DNA of 64,000 bases from Paranoxybacillus vitaminiphilus (GTDB lineage Bacteria > Bacillota > Bacilli > Bacillales > Anoxybacillaceae), in NCBI RefSeq assembly GCF_003259935.1, contig NZ_QLMH01000005.1:129889-193888 (forward strand), written 5' to 3'. The notes below the pieces were generated by a model. It saw only the letters and a program-made list of their open reading frames with translations, was not told the DNA's origin and ran no database searches. A program made the translations under genes and the position numbers. Each line of letters begins with the position of its first letter. Position 1 is the stretch's first letter. Below, piece by piece: positions 53,495 through 64,000 of this stretch.

Positions 53495-54763
53495 ATGAAA
53501 ATTGAACGGATAGCAAATACAGTTTCATTAAAACGATCGCTTGAAACCGGCACAGAAGAACAACGGCAGCAAGTGCTTGCCATTATAGACGATGTGAAAC
53601 GAAACGGCGATCAGGCACTGAAAGAATATACAAAGAAATTTGACGGTGTTTCCCTTCAATCGCTGTGCGTTTCTGAGCAGGAAATCGAACAAGCTTACAC
53701 GCGAGTCAATGAAGAGATGGTAGAAATTATTCGTGAAGCAGCGGAAAACATCCGCGATTATCATGAACGGCAAAAGCGAGAATCTTGGATGATGATGAAA
53801 GAAGACGGAACAATTCTTGGGCAAAAGGTCACCCCGCTTGATGCGGTTGGCTTGTACGTTCCAGGCGGTACGGCCGCTTATCCTTCTTCCGTATTGATGA
53901 ATGTCATTCCGGCGCAAGTAGCAGGAGTGAAGCGCATTGTCATTGTTTCGCCGCCGAACAAGCAAGGGACGCTGCCGGCAGGAGTGCTTGTTGCTGCGAA
54001 TGAGCTGGGCGTGAAGGAAATTTATAAAGTGGGCGGCGCCCAGGCAATTGCCGCGCTTGCTTATGGAACGGAAACGATTCAGCCTGTCGATAAAATTTTT
54101 GGTCCGGGAAACATTTATGTCGCCTTGGCGAAACGGGAAGTATTCGGTCAAGTGGCGATCGATATGATTGCCGGGCCAAGTGAAATTGTTGTATTAGCGG
54201 ATGAGACGGCAAAAGCGAACGAAATAGCGGCTGATCTTTTATCGCAGGCAGAACATGATGAGCGCGCATCAAGCATTCTTGTCACTCCTTCGATGAAACT
54301 GGCATTAGAGGTAGCCAGCGAAGTGAAAAAACAGCTGGAAACATTGCCGCGTAAAGAAATAGCGGCTGCCTCTTTGGAAAATTACGGTGCGATTTATGTG
54401 ACGGACACGCTTGAAGAGGCGGTTGCTGCGGTCAACGAGCTGGCTCCTGAACATTTAGAAATTATAACAAAAGATCCGATGAGTCTCATTGGGCAAATTC
54501 GCAATGCCGGAGCGATTTTCTTAGGCCGATTCAGTTCTGAGCCTGTCGGCGATTATTTTGCGGGAACGAACCATGTGCTGCCGACGAACGGGACAGCGCG
54601 TTTTTCCAGCGGGTTAAGCGTCGATGAGTTTGTGAAAAAATCGAGCATCATTTTATACAGCGAACAGGCGTTGCAGGAAAATTACACAAAAATTGCTGCG
54701 CTGGCACGGTTAGAAGGGCTCGAGGCTCATGCGCGCGCAGTCGAGGAACGCTTCAAAAAATAA
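53495..54763 (+). CDS. hisD: Histidinol dehydrogenase
   Basis: 422 residues. Last two oxidations of histidinol to histidine, zinc enzyme. [64 protein letters not shown] (zinc Gln/His), PEHLEI and [19 protein letters not shown] are conserved. RBS AAAGGAGTG. Confidence 0.98.
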   Translation: MKIERIANTVSLKRSLETGTEEQRQQVLAIIDDVKRNGDQALKEYTKKFDGVSLQSLCVSEQEIEQAYTRVNEEMVEIIREAAENIRDYHERQKRESWMMMKEDGTILGQKVTPLDAVGLYVPGGTAAYPSSVLMNVIPAQVAGVKRIVIVSPPNKQGTLPAGVLVAANELGVKEIYKVGGAQAIAALAYGTETIQPVDKIFGPGNIYVALAKREVFGQVAIDMIAGPSEIVVLADETAKANEIAADLLSQAEHDERASSILVTPSMKLALEVASEVKKQLETLPRKEIAAASLENYGAIYVTDTLEEAVAAVNELAPEHLEIITKDPMSLIGQIRNAGAIFLGRFSSEPVGDYFAGTNHVLPTNGTARFSSGLSVDEFVKKSSIILYSEQALQENYTKIAALARLEGLEAHARAVEERFKK

Positions 54764-54776
54764 GGGGGGAAACGAC

Positions 54777-55364
54777 ATGGTACGTCAAGCATTCGTGTCA
54801 CGAACAACGAAAGAAACAGACATTCAACTGGAATTTGTCATTGACGGCGAAGGAAAAGCAGAATTGGAAACAGGGGTTCCATTTTTAACACATATGCTTG
54901 ATTTGTTCACAAAACACGGACAGTTTGATTTAAAAGTAAACGCAAAAGGCGATGTTGAAATTGATGATCATCATACAACAGAGGATATCGGCATTTGTTT
55001 AGGCCAAGCGCTGCGTGAAGCTCTCGGCGATAAAAAGGGAATTAAACGTTATGGCAACGCGTTTGTTCCAATGGATGAGGCGCTCGCGCAAGTCGTTGTC
55101 GATTTAAGCAACCGTCCTCACTTTGAATTCCGCGGCGAGTTTCCAAGTCAAAAAGTAGGAACGTTTGATGTCGAATTAGTTCACGAATTTTTATGGAAAT
55201 TAGCGCTCGAAGCGCGGATGAATTTGCATGTGATTGTTCATTACGGACGCAACACGCACCATATGATTGAAGCCGTATTTAAAGCGTTGGGACGGGCGCT
55301 CGATGAGGCGACGATGATTGATCCGCGCGTTCAAGGAGTTCCATCAACGAAAGGAATGTTATAA
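54777..55364 (+). CDS. hisB: Imidazoleglycerol-phosphate dehydratase
   Basis: 195 residues, monofunctional. Manganese-binding motifs [13 protein letters not shown] and [28 protein letters not shown] near the start. ATG 54777 follows AAGGGGGGAAA; the in-frame ATG at 54729 lies in hisD and is rejected. Ends directly at the hisH start. Confidence 0.98.
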   Translation: MVRQAFVSRTTKETDIQLEFVIDGEGKAELETGVPFLTHMLDLFTKHGQFDLKVNAKGDVEIDDHHTTEDIGICLGQALREALGDKKGIKRYGNAFVPMDEALAQVVVDLSNRPHFEFRGEFPSQKVGTFDVELVHEFLWKLALEARMNLHVIVHYGRNTHHMIEAVFKALGRALDEATMIDPRVQGVPSTKGML

Positions 55365-56000
55365 ATGATCGGCATTATTGACTACGGAATGGGGAATTTG
55401 TACAGCGTCAGCAAGGCATTGGAACGTTTAAATTATGAATATTTTATTTCAGACAATCCAGAAAAGCTAACAGAAGCAAAAGGGCTCATTTTACCAGGTG
55501 TTGGCTCGTTCAAAGACGCGATGCATATTTTAAACAAAACAGGTTTGGCGCATTTTATTCGTACAGCTGCCGAAGAAGGAAAGCCGCTCTTGGGCATTTG
55601 CCTTGGCATGCAGCTTTTGTTTGAAGAAAGCGAAGAAAATGGCTTAACAAAAGGGCTCGGATTGTTAAAAGGGCGGGTTGTTCGTTTCCCGGGGGTGACT
55701 CCAAACGGTGAAACATACAAAGTGCCGCACATGGGTTGGAATCGTTTAATGTTCCATCATCCATCACCGCTCTTAAACGATGTAGAAGAAGGATATGTGT
55801 ATTTCGTTCATTCATACTATGTGAAAACAGATGCTCAGGAAGTGGTATTAGCAAGCAGTTCTTATGATGTGGACGTACCGGCTGTTGTCGGCGAAAAAAA
55901 CGTATTTGGCACGCAATTTCATCCGGAAAAAAGCAGCAAAATCGGCATGAATATTTTACAAAACTATGCGAATATTGTGGAAGGAACGGTGAGCGAGTGA
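55365..56000 (+). CDS. hisH: Imidazole glycerol phosphate synthase, glutaminase subunit
   Basis: 211 residues. Class I glutamine amidotransferase: [12 protein letters not shown], nucleophile Cys in [11 protein letters not shown], catalytic His-Glu in [11 protein letters not shown]. Supplies ammonia to HisF. Start abuts the hisB stop. Confidence 0.98.
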   Translation: MIGIIDYGMGNLYSVSKALERLNYEYFISDNPEKLTEAKGLILPGVGSFKDAMHILNKTGLAHFIRTAAEEGKPLLGICLGMQLLFEESEENGLTKGLGLLKGRVVRFPGVTPNGETYKVPHMGWNRLMFHHPSPLLNDVEEGYVYFVHSYYVKTDAQEVVLASSSYDVDVPAVVGEKNVFGTQFHPEKSSKIGMNILQNYANIVEGTVSE

Positions 56001-56737
56001 TGGCGGCATTTACGATTTATCCGGCGATTGATATGCGCGGCGGCAAATGTGTCCGCCTTTTGCAAGGTGATTATAATAAGGAAACGGTTTATGGAGATTC
56101 ACCGTTTGATATGGCAAAGCTGTTTGCTGAACAAGGAGCCGAATGGATTCATATGGTTGACCTTGACGGCGCGAAAGAAGGAAAGCGCGTCAATGACCGC
56201 TTCGTGCTGGAAGTGGCAAAAAAATTAAACGTAAAAGTGCAAATTGGCGGCGGTATCCGCACGGAGGAAGATGTTTCCTATTATTTGGAAAATGGTGTCG
56301 ATCGGGTGATTTTAGGAAGCGCAGCCATTTCCAATCCGCTGTTTGTCAAAGAGATGCTCGCTAAATATGGCTCGCGGATTGCAATCGGCATTGATGCAAA
56401 AGACGGCTTTGTAGCGACGGAAGGCTGGTTAAACACTTCAACGGTAAAAGCCACCGATCTTGGGAAAGAGTTGGCGGCAGCTGGTGCAGAAACGTTCATT
56501 TTTACTGATATTGCCACGGACGGAATGCTTTCAGGGCCGAATGTACAGGCAGTTGCCGAAATGGCAAGGGTGACAGGCAAAAATGTCATCGCTTCAGGTG
56601 GAGTGAGCTCGCTTGAAGATTTAAAATTGTTAAAGAAATTTGCTGAAAATGGAGTCATTGGGGCGATTGTCGGCAAAGCATTATATACGAAGCAATTTAC
56701 CGTTGCCGAGGCTTTGAAAGAGGTGGCTGGTGAATGA
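56000..56737 (+). CDS. hisA: ProFAR isomerase HisA
   Basis: 245 residues from ATG 56000 ([25 protein letters not shown]). TIM barrel. Phosphate sites GGGIRT and [11 protein letters not shown]; catalytic Asp in AIDMR and DIATDG. GTG 55997 is an alternative start overlapping hisH; ATG 56000 gives the usual N-terminus. Confidence 0.97.
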   Translation: MAAFTIYPAIDMRGGKCVRLLQGDYNKETVYGDSPFDMAKLFAEQGAEWIHMVDLDGAKEGKRVNDRFVLEVAKKLNVKVQIGGGIRTEEDVSYYLENGVDRVILGSAAISNPLFVKEMLAKYGSRIAIGIDAKDGFVATEGWLNTSTVKATDLGKELAAAGAETFIFTDIATDGMLSGPNVQAVAEMARVTGKNVIASGGVSSLEDLKLLKKFAENGVIGAIVGKALYTKQFTVAEALKEVAGE

Positions 56738-57492
56738 TTACAAAGCGCATTATTCCTTGTTTGGACGTAAAAGATGGACGGGTTGTAAAGGGCGTGCAGT
56801 TTGTGCAATTGCGCGATGCCGGTGACCCGGTGGAACTGGCGAAATTTTACGATGCCGAGGGAGCGGACGAACTCGTCTTTTTAGATATTTCTGCTTCTCA
56901 CGAAGGAAGGAAAACAATGATTGAGGTCGTCGAAAAGGTAGCAGCACAGCTGGCGATTCCATTTACGGTTGGCGGCGGCATTAACTCGTTAGAGGACATG
57001 AAAAAGATTTTGCGCGCCGGAGCAGATAAAGTTTCCTTGAATACGGCAGCCGTTAAAACTCCACGGCTCATTAGCGAAGGGGCAGACTTCTTCGGTTCAC
57101 AATGTATTGTCGTGGCGATTGATGCCAAATATGATAAGGAGCTTGGTTCTTGGCGTGTCTATACGCATGGCGGCCGCAATGCTACGGATTGGGAAGTCGT
57201 TGAATGGGCGAAGGAAGCCGTGAATCGAGGTGCAGGGGAAATTTTACTAACAAGCATGGATTGCGACGGTGAGAAAAACGGCTTTGATTTAGCGTTAACA
57301 AGAAAGGTCAGCGAAGCGGTTTCCGTTCCTGTCATTGCTTCAGGCGGGGCAGGCAAAGCGGAGCATTTTGTCGAAGCCTTTCTTGAAGGAAAGGCAGATG
57401 CCGCTTTAGCAGCATCGATTTTCCATTATAAAGAAACAAGCGTGAAAGAAGTAAAGGCGTATTTAAAAGAGAGAGGGGTAAATGTCCGATGA
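56734..57492 (+). CDS. hisF: Imidazole glycerol phosphate synthase, cyclase subunit
   Basis: 252 residues, TIM barrel. [22 protein letters not shown] with catalytic Asp, [36 protein letters not shown] with the second catalytic Asp. Overlaps hisA and hisI by 4 bp each. Confidence 0.98.
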   Translation: MITKRIIPCLDVKDGRVVKGVQFVQLRDAGDPVELAKFYDAEGADELVFLDISASHEGRKTMIEVVEKVAAQLAIPFTVGGGINSLEDMKKILRAGADKVSLNTAAVKTPRLISEGADFFGSQCIVVAIDAKYDKELGSWRVYTHGGRNATDWEVVEWAKEAVNRGAGEILLTSMDCDGEKNGFDLALTRKVSEAVSVPVIASGGAGKAEHFVEAFLEGKADAALAASIFHYKETSVKEVKAYLKERGVNVR

Positions 57493-58124
57493 ATCTCCCG
57501 GATATAAAATTTGACGAAAAAGGGCTTGTTCCGGCGATTGTTCAAGATGCGCAAAGCAAGGAAGTGTTAACGCTTGCCTATATGAACAAGGAATCGCTGA
57601 AAAAATCGTTGGAAACAGGGGAGACATGGTTTTACAGCCGCTCGCGCCAGGAGCTTTGGCATAAAGGAGCGACATCCGGCAATACGCAGCGTATCGTTGA
57701 TATACGTTATGACTGTGACAAAGATGCCCTCCTCGTTCTTGTTGAGCCTAAAGGTCCTGCTTGTCATACAGGAAGCTATTCTTGTTTTGCGAAACGAATC
57801 AATGAACAGCCGGCGAACCTATTCAATGACCGCTTTGCGATTATTAATCAGCTTGAACAAATCATTGCTGAGCGTGAAGCAGAGCGGCCGGAAGGAGCAT
57901 ATACCACCTATTTATTCGAAAAGGGCATTGATAAAATTTTGAAGAAAGTCGGCGAAGAGGCAGCGGAGGTAATCATTGCCGCTAAAAACGGAAACCATGA
58001 TGAGTTAAAATGGGAAGTAGCAGACTTGCTTTATCATCTGCTCGTTTTATTGCGCGAACAAAAATTGCCTCTTGATGATATTCTTCATGTATTAACCGAA
58101 CGCCATTTAAAAAAACAAAAATAA
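57489..58124 (+). CDS. hisI: Bifunctional phosphoribosyl-AMP cyclohydrolase / phosphoribosyl-ATP pyrophosphatase
   Basis: 211 residues. N-terminal HisI domain (1-~110) with [21 protein letters not shown] and zinc ligands in DCDKDALLV and [10 protein letters not shown]-terminal HisE domain (~115-211) with [16 protein letters not shown] and [13 protein letters not shown]. Steps 2 and 3 of the pathway. Last gene of the operon; repeat A follows at once. Confidence 0.98.
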   Translation: MNLPDIKFDEKGLVPAIVQDAQSKEVLTLAYMNKESLKKSLETGETWFYSRSRQELWHKGATSGNTQRIVDIRYDCDKDALLVLVEPKGPACHTGSYSCFAKRINEQPANLFNDRFAIINQLEQIIAEREAERPEGAYTTYLFEKGIDKILKKVGEEAAEVIIAAKNGNHDELKWEVADLLYHLLVLLREQKLPLDDILHVLTERHLKKQK

Positions 58125-58125
58125 G

Positions 58126-58239
58126 CGGCTGACCCAAAGAAAAGTGTCAGACCCCGCAACACAATATATAACATATCACATTGGGGAAATATTGTGGAAT
58201 GTGCGTGAGGTCAGATGCTTATGGGGTCAGTTCTTTTTT
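58126..58239. repeat. Palindromic repeat, family A, copy 3 (terminator-like)
   Basis: GGCTGACCCAAA and ATGGGGTCAGTTC outer arms, GTGTCAGACC/GAGGTCAGATGC and CACAATATATAACAT arms inside, ending in seven T. Starts at the hisI stop and probably terminates the his operon. Confidence 0.82.
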
Positions 58240-58313
58240 TATTTTAACTACTGTTCTTGATAAGAATGTGCTATACTTCTTTTCGGTAAATTTCACAGAA
58301 ATCGGAGGATTCA

Positions 58314-59801
58314 ATGCGAAAACATTTGAAGACAAAAAAATGGCAAACAGGACAAGTGATTCCGTTCGTGCAAAACGGAGAGTATTATTTTAAAAAAGGA
58401 TTAGCTGCCTATCGTCGGCGTGATTTATATAGAGCGAAAAAGTATTTAGAGCGGGCCGTTCATTTGAATCCGCATGATCCCATGTTTTTATGCGAATTGG
58501 CGGTTGTGCTGTCTGATTTAGGAGAATATCAAGCAGCAAATCAACTGTTTTTCATCATTGTAAATGAATTGGATCCGGAAATGACAGAATGTTTCTATTT
58601 TATTGCGAACAACTATGCCCATCTTGGTTTGTTCCGCGAAGCGATGAAATATGCAGAAATGTATATAGAGCGTGAGCCGGATGGCAGCTTCGTGGAAGAG
58701 ACAGAGGATTTGCTGGAATTGCTAAGCATTGAAAACGAGGATGAACACACGCTGGATAATCAAGACGATTTAATTGTGAAGCAAGAGCGGGCGCGCAATT
58801 TGCTGGAAAAAGGGCAGTTCCAGGAAGCGATTCAACTGCTTGAGGACATTATTAAAGATTATCCGCAATTTTGGTCGGCCTACAATAATTTGGCATTATG
58901 TTATTTTTATATTGGAGATGTTAAAAAGGCGCAGCATATGATTGCAGAAGTTTTGCGGCAAAATCCGGGAAACTTGCATGCGCTTTGCAATATGCTTGTC
59001 TTTTATTATTATTTGCATGAAGAAAAAGAAGTGGATCGCCTTATAAGAAAACTTGAGTCTGTATATCCGTTTTTAATGGAGCATCGCTACAAGCTGGGGG
59101 CAACATTTGCGCTTGTCGGGCGCTTTGATCTTGCTTTCAAGTGGCTGCATAACTTATATAAAACGGGCTTCGATGGCGATGGAGCTTTTTATTACTGGCT
59201 TTCTTATGCTGCATATTATAGAGGACATAAACAATTTGCCGAAACAATGTGGAAAAAAGTCATTCATTTAAGTCCGGAAAAAAAGGGACAAGAGCCGTGG
59301 TCGTGCGCTTCTTCAGCAAAACCGCAGGAAATCGTGCGGATTCAACAGTGGTTAAATAGCGAGAACACGCCGGAAATTTTATATGGATTATATTTAGTGG
59401 GCAAATCGCTGTATAAGGATGAGTTAATTAAACAAGCTTGTTTTCAGCAGCATTTACATGCCAATTCGTGTGTTCAGTCGTTTGCAAACTATATTGTTTC
59501 CCCAGCAGCTAGGACCATCTCTGCCAACGTCGCTGATAGCTTTTCCATTGTTGATGTGCTTTGGAAAAACAATGATGTTTTCGATGAAAGAATGTGCGTT
59601 GCATGGTTTTCTATTTTTCAAAATGCCGCTGAATTGGCGCATGATTTTTCAAACCACTCCGCTTGGGCGGCAGCGACGGAATATGTGTGGGGCAAGCAGA
59701 ATGGAGAAAAAATTACACAGCAGGCCGTAGCGGAAAAGTACGGAATCTCCATCTCGACCGTGAAAAAATATGTAAAAGCGGTAAAGAGCCTGTGGCGTTG
59801 A
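58314..59801 (+). CDS. yvcD: TPR-repeat protein (YvcD-like) with C-terminal HTH
   Basis: 495 residues. TPR motifs at ~27-60 (YYFKKGLAAYRRRDLYRAKKYLERAVHLNP), ~60-125 and ~155-225 (ARNLLEKGQFQEAIQLLEDIIKDYPQFWSAYNNLALCYFYIGDVKKAQ). The end (QQAVAEKYGISISTVKKYVKAVKSL) is a helix-turn-helix. Function unknown; the gene precedes trxB as in B. subtilis. ATG 58314 with CGGAGGATT upstream. Confidence 0.85.
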   Translation: MRKHLKTKKWQTGQVIPFVQNGEYYFKKGLAAYRRRDLYRAKKYLERAVHLNPHDPMFLCELAVVLSDLGEYQAANQLFFIIVNELDPEMTECFYFIANNYAHLGLFREAMKYAEMYIEREPDGSFVEETEDLLELLSIENEDEHTLDNQDDLIVKQERARNLLEKGQFQEAIQLLEDIIKDYPQFWSAYNNLALCYFYIGDVKKAQHMIAEVLRQNPGNLHALCNMLVFYYYLHEEKEVDRLIRKLESVYPFLMEHRYKLGATFALVGRFDLAFKWLHNLYKTGFDGDGAFYYWLSYAAYYRGHKQFAETMWKKVIHLSPEKKGQEPWSCASSAKPQEIVRIQQWLNSENTPEILYGLYLVGKSLYKDELIKQACFQQHLHANSCVQSFANYIVSPAARTISANVADSFSIVDVLWKNNDVFDERMCVAWFSIFQNAAELAHDFSNHSAWAAATEYVWGKQNGEKITQQAVAEKYGISISTVKKYVKAVKSLWR

Positions 59802-59847
59802 GCAAATTAATAGACGTTTGTCAATGAGTTATATACGATAGAGCTGA

Positions 59848-60843
<996 letters not shown>

Positions 60844-60952
60844 TTTCAACAAAACCGTAATATACCTTTAATTTAGCTGTAACATGGATGAAATAATTTT
60901 GCGGTATGCTAAAGACAGTAATTGACCCCCTTTAATATAGATTTAAATAATT

Positions 60953-60983
60953 GCACGGGTGTTGTTTCCCGTGCTTCTTTTTT
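60953..60983 (+). terminator. Terminator after trxB
   Basis: GCACGGG, loop TGTTGTTT, CCCGTGC, then TTCTTTTTT. Confidence 0.9.
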
Positions 60984-61033
60984 ATGAAAAATAGCCGATT
61001 GCAATCCATTAAAGATGAACAAGGTATAAAAAT

Positions 61034-61236
61034 CGAATCAAACGTCAGGTTTGCTTGCATATTTTTGTAAATACTGATTTAAATGGAGCTGCTAACATTT
61101 TAAGAACAAGTGACCACACGTCCCATTTGGACAAGGTGGCTAGGGGGCTTTTGGCGGTCCTTTCGAGAAGCAAATCGGTCTAATCCCATTTGTTTCTCGT
61201 TAAAGAATCACGCAAATGTATTTGTGTGAGGTTCAA
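61034..61236 (+). pseudogene. tnpB 3' remnant with IS605-type right end
   Basis: An open frame from 61034 reads RIKRQVCLHIFVNTDLNGAA, NILRTSDHTSHLDKVARG: the last residues of an IS1341/IS605 TnpB (usual form ..INADVNGAANILR). After it come GAATCACGCAAAT/ATTTGTGTGAG and GGTTCAA, a typical right-end hairpin of such elements. The 5' part of the gene and the left end are gone. Confidence 0.75.
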
Positions 61237-61326
61237 GGATAAATATGTAAAAAATATATTATAATTTTTCTCCTGCCTCTACATGTTACTCGCTGTAAAT
61301 AGTATAATGATAAAAATGAGAGTGTT

Positions 61327-61809
61327 ATGACATATATTGAGGTGAATGAGTTGCAACGGGTGACAAATTGCGTCTTAGTAAAAGATGGGAAAGTATTGCT
61401 TTTACAAAAGCCGAGCCGTGGATGGTGGGTTGCTCCCGGCGGGAAGATGGAGCAGGGAGAATCCATTCGTGAGTCTTGCATTCGCGAATATCGTGAAGAA
61501 ACGGGAATATACTTAAAAAATCCGGAGCTAAAAGGGATTTTTACCATTCTTATAAAAAAGGATGAACAAATCATTTCTGAATGGATGATGTTCACGTTTT
61601 TTGCCGATCAATTTGAGGGAGAAAATGTAGAGACTAGTGAAGAAGGAAAGCTGGAGTGGCATCCGATTGAAACGATTAGTCAACTTCCAATGGCACCGGG
61701 AGATTATCATATTTTGGACTATGTGATTAAAGGTTCTGGCATCATCTACGGCACTTTTACTTATACGGAAAGCTTCGAACTGCTGTCGTATCGCTTAGAT
61801 CCAAGCTGA
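61327..61809 (+). CDS. yvcI: Nudix hydrolase YvcI
   Basis: 160 residues. Full Nudix box: [24 protein letters not shown] (G-x5-E-x7-REUxEExGU). Substrate unknown. ATG 61327 is shown; TTG 61351 ([13 protein letters not shown]) follows a better RBS (GAGGTG 6 bp upstream) and may be the real start. First of the yvcI-rapZ-yvcK-whiA cluster. Confidence 0.9.
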   Translation: MTYIEVNELQRVTNCVLVKDGKVLLLQKPSRGWWVAPGGKMEQGESIRESCIREYREETGIYLKNPELKGIFTILIKKDEQIISEWMMFTFFADQFEGENVETSEEGKLEWHPIETISQLPMAPGDYHILDYVIKGSGIIYGTFTYTESFELLSYRLDPS

Positions 61810-61835
61810 GCATAGATGAAGAGGAGGGGCGGTTT

Positions 61836-62729
61836 ATGAGCGCAGGTTCAGCAAACAATATTCAAATGGTGATTATTACTGGAATGTCAGGAGCCGGCAA
61901 GACGGTCGCGATTCAAAGCTTTGAAGATTTAGGGTTTTTTTGCGTCGATAATTTACCGCCAACATTGCTTCCAAAATTTCTTGAGCTAATGAAAGAGTCA
62001 GGGAATAAGATGAACAAAGTGGCTCTCGTGATGGATTTGCGCAGCCGTGACTTTTTCGACAGCTTATTTACAGCATTAGATGAGCTTGCAGAAAAATCAT
62101 GGGTGACACCGCAAATTCTATTTCTTGATGCGAATGATGCAACGCTTGTCAGCCGATATAAAGAGACGCGGCGCGCTCATCCACTGGCACCTAACGGGTT
62201 GCCGCTCGAAGGGATTCGCCTTGAGCGGGAACTGTTAGAAGAATTAAAGGGAAGGGCGCAAATTATTTATGATACGTCTAATTTAAAACCAAGAGAGCTG
62301 CGCGAGAAAATTTTGCAGCAATTTTCTGCAAATGCCCAGCAGACTTTTACGGTTAATGTCGTTTCATTTGGGTTTAAATACGGGATTCCTATTGATGCCG
62401 ACTTAGTATTTGATGTTCGCTTCCTGCCAAATCCGCATTATATTGATCATATGAGGCCGAAGACAGGGCTTGATGAAGAAGTATCTTCCTACGTGTTAAA
62501 GTGGAGTGAAACACAAAAATTTATTGAAAAAGTCGTCGATTTACTCACATTTATGTTGCCGCATTACAAGCGGGAAGGAAAAAGCCAGCTCGTTATCGCA
62601 ATCGGTTGCACGGGCGGGCAGCATCGCTCCGTAACGTTGGCTGAATACATTGCTAACCACTTTTCGAAAGACTATAAAACACATGTTTCTCACCGTGACA
62701 TCGAGAGGAGAAAGGAAAAACATAAATGA
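61836..62729 (+). CDS. rapZ: RapZ/YvcJ family P-loop nucleotide-binding protein
   Basis: 297 residues. Walker [11 protein letters not shown], then [21 protein letters not shown]-terminal domain with [22 protein letters not shown] and [17 protein letters not shown]. Binds ATP/GTP; in enteric bacteria RapZ controls GlmS mRNA via small RNAs, in Bacillus YvcJ affects competence. RBS GGAGGGG. Overlaps yvcK by 4 bp. Confidence 0.95.
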   Translation: MSAGSANNIQMVIITGMSGAGKTVAIQSFEDLGFFCVDNLPPTLLPKFLELMKESGNKMNKVALVMDLRSRDFFDSLFTALDELAEKSWVTPQILFLDANDATLVSRYKETRRAHPLAPNGLPLEGIRLERELLEELKGRAQIIYDTSNLKPRELREKILQQFSANAQQTFTVNVVSFGFKYGIPIDADLVFDVRFLPNPHYIDHMRPKTGLDEEVSSYVLKWSETQKFIEKVVDLLTFMLPHYKREGKSQLVIAIGCTGGQHRSVTLAEYIANHFSKDYKTHVSHRDIERRKEKHK

Positions 62730-63685
62730 GAACGAGAAAACAGCCTAAGATTGTGATTATTGGCGGCGGAACGGGGCTGCCAGTATTATTGCGCGGGTTG
62801 AAGCAATATCCCGTCGATATTACAGCGATCGTAACAGTGGCAGATGATGGTGGAAGCTCTGGAAGGCTGCGCGATGAATTGGACATTCCGCCTCCTGGAG
62901 ATATTCGCAATGTGCTGGCTGCTCTGTCTGATGTAGAGCCGCTCATTGAAGAGCTATTTCAACACCGCTTCCAAAACGGAAACGGGTTGTCAGGACATTC
63001 GCTTGGGAATTTAATTTTAGCTGCCATGACTTCGATTACTGGCGATTTTGTCAATGCCATTCGCGAAATGAGCAAAGTGTTAAACGTACGGGGGAAAGTG
63101 TTGCCGGCAGCGAACCGAAGCGTCGTCCTTCACGCGGAAATGGAAGACGGAACGATTGTTTCGGGGGAATCAAAAATCCCTTACTCCGGCAAAAAAATTA
63201 AAAAAGTATTTTTAACTCCGGAACATATTGAGCCGCTTCCTGAAACGATTGAGGAAATTCGCTCTGCCGACTTGATTGTCGTTGGGCCGGGCAGCTTATA
63301 TACAAGCATTTTGCCTAACCTTTTAGTACCGAAAATCGGGGAAGAAGTTTGCAAGGCGAAAGCGAAAAAAATTTATATATGCAATGTCATGACCCAAGCA
63401 GGAGAAACATTAAACTATACTGCTAGCGATCATGTGAAAGCGCTGTACAATCATATGAACTGCGCATTTCTTGATACCATTCTCGTAAATGATGAAAATA
63501 TTCCTGACGAGATTCAAAAACGTTATGCGAAAGAGCTGGCGGAGCCGGTTAAATACGACATCGAAAATTTAAAACAATTAGGGTTGTCGATTATTCATGA
63601 CAGCATCATTAGTTACGAAGACAATGTGATTCGTCATGATACAAATAAAGTAGCGGCCTTGCTCGTTTCTCTTTTGCCTTGTTAA
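62726..63685 (+). CDS. yvcK: GlmR/YvcK, gluconeogenesis and cell-wall precursor regulator
   Basis: 319 residues, CofD-like UPF0052 fold. [71 protein letters not shown] and [19 protein letters not shown] are conserved. Binds UDP-GlcNAc and stimulates GlmS in B. subtilis. Between rapZ and whiA as usual. Confidence 0.96.
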   Translation: MRTRKQPKIVIIGGGTGLPVLLRGLKQYPVDITAIVTVADDGGSSGRLRDELDIPPPGDIRNVLAALSDVEPLIEELFQHRFQNGNGLSGHSLGNLILAAMTSITGDFVNAIREMSKVLNVRGKVLPAANRSVVLHAEMEDGTIVSGESKIPYSGKKIKKVFLTPEHIEPLPETIEEIRSADLIVVGPGSLYTSILPNLLVPKIGEEVCKAKAKKIYICNVMTQAGETLNYTASDHVKALYNHMNCAFLDTILVNDENIPDEIQKRYAKELAEPVKYDIENLKQLGLSIIHDSIISYEDNVIRHDTNKVAALLVSLLPC

Positions 63686-63768
63686 TGCACCTTCCGAATC
63701 GATTCAATCCTTTTAGAAGCACCTCCTTCCTTTTCTTTTGCCACTCACTAATTGTGGAGGTGGAAACA

Positions 63769-64000
63769 TTGTCGTTTGCATCAGAGACAAAAAAAGAATT
63801 AACGAATCTTGAAGTGAAGCCTTGCTGCTTGAAAGCAGAATTATCTGCATTGCTGCGTATGAACGGCTCTCTGTCATTTTCCAATCGGAAACTAACATTG
63901 GACGTTCAAACAGAAAATGCAGCGATTGCAAGAAGAATTTATATATTAATCAAAAAAGGTTACACAGTAACGGTTGAATTGCTTGTGCGCAAAAAAATGC
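63769..64000 (+). CDS. whiA: WhiA (YvcL), cut by the right edge
   Basis: The first ~77 residues are visible: [60 protein letters not shown], matching the N-terminal degenerate LAGLIDADG-like domain of WhiA. TTG 63769 follows GGAGGTGG 6 bp upstream and gives the family start. Affects cell division and chromosome segregation in Bacillus. The C-terminal HTH lies outside the window. Confidence 0.93.
   Translation, partial: MSFASETKKELTNLEVKPCCLKAELSALLRMNGSLSFSNRKLTLDVQTENAAIARRIYILIKKGYTVTVELLVRKKM

Overview
The window looks like the chromosome of a thermophilic Bacillaceae of the Geobacillus / Parageobacillus / Anoxybacillus group. This is inferred from protein similarity, moderate GC, the gene order (yvyF-flgM-flgN-flgK-flgL-yviE-fliW-csrA-hag ... 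flaG-fliD-fliS-fliT-hpf-secA-prfB-cccB-ftsEX-ctpB-minJ-csbA-uvrBA-yvlBD-hprK-lgt-ppaX-hisZGDBHAFI-trxB-yvcIJK-whiA, matching the Bacillus subtilis yvy/yvi/yvc region), and flagellin group I introns of a kind reported from thermophilic Bacillaceae. No rRNA, tRNA or CRISPR array is visible.

Layout. 1-5.1 kb: an extra flagellar module made of a repeat-rich protein with a FliK-like C-terminus (open at the left edge), a stand-alone FlhB C-terminal-like protein, a FliS-like chaperone and a 605-residue second flagellin. A perfect sigma-D promoter sits in front of the chaperone gene. 5.1-11.2 kb: the late flagellar cluster (YaaR-like, YvyF, FlgM with its own perfect sigma-D promoter, FlgN, FlgK, FlgL, YviE, FliW, CsrA). 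11.2-13.25 kb: the main flagellin gene hag, with a sigma-D-like promoter, a CsrA hairpin in its leader, and a coding sequence broken by two group I introns; the flagellin tail is encoded twice, once on each side of intron 2. 13.26-19.1 kb: an accessory island between hag and flaG. It holds an antisense LAGLIDADG endonuclease gene with a LexA-type box and a premature stop, a DarTG toxin-antitoxin locus with a frameshifted toxin, a HEPN-type two-gene unit, a second decayed DarT fragment, and a small-protein/retropepsin pair. 19.2-22.9 kb: flaG-fliD-fliS-fliT and one unknown gene. 23.2-33.2 kb: hpf, a heptad-repeat protein, secA, prfB (programmed frameshift), yvjA, cccB, ftsE, ftsX and an M23 murein hydrolase. 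33.7-36 kb: PerR-box controlled ahpCF. 36.4-46 kb: ctpB, racA, minJ, csbA, uvrB, uvrA. 45.8-51.4 kb: yvlB, yvlD, hprK, lgt, yvoD, ppaX, yvoF. 51.7-58.1 kb: the complete hisZGDBHAFI operon. 58.3-64 kb: yvcD-like TPR gene, trxB, Nudix yvcI, rapZ, glmR (yvcK) and the start of whiA (cut by the right edge).

How the parts fit. FlgM holds sigma-D until the hook is complete; sigma-D then transcribes flgM itself, hag and the second flagellin module. FliW and CsrA set flagellin translation at the hag leader; FliS-type chaperones, FliT and FlgN deliver flagellin, FliD and FlgK/FlgL. FtsEX lies directly upstream of a catalytically intact M23 hydrolase and close to CtpB and MinJ, a cell-wall/division neighbourhood. 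Several intergenic gaps carry dispersed palindromic repeats and IS605-type debris, including a 241-bp element lying between a promoter and the ribosome binding site of csbA.

The most unusual parts are the doubly interrupted flagellin with its duplicated tail, the neighbouring endonuclease gene (probable SOS control plus an early stop), the toxin-dead/antitoxin-intact DarTG locus, and the FliK-like/FlhB-C/FliS/flagellin module. All calls were made by reading the sequence; no database search was possible.
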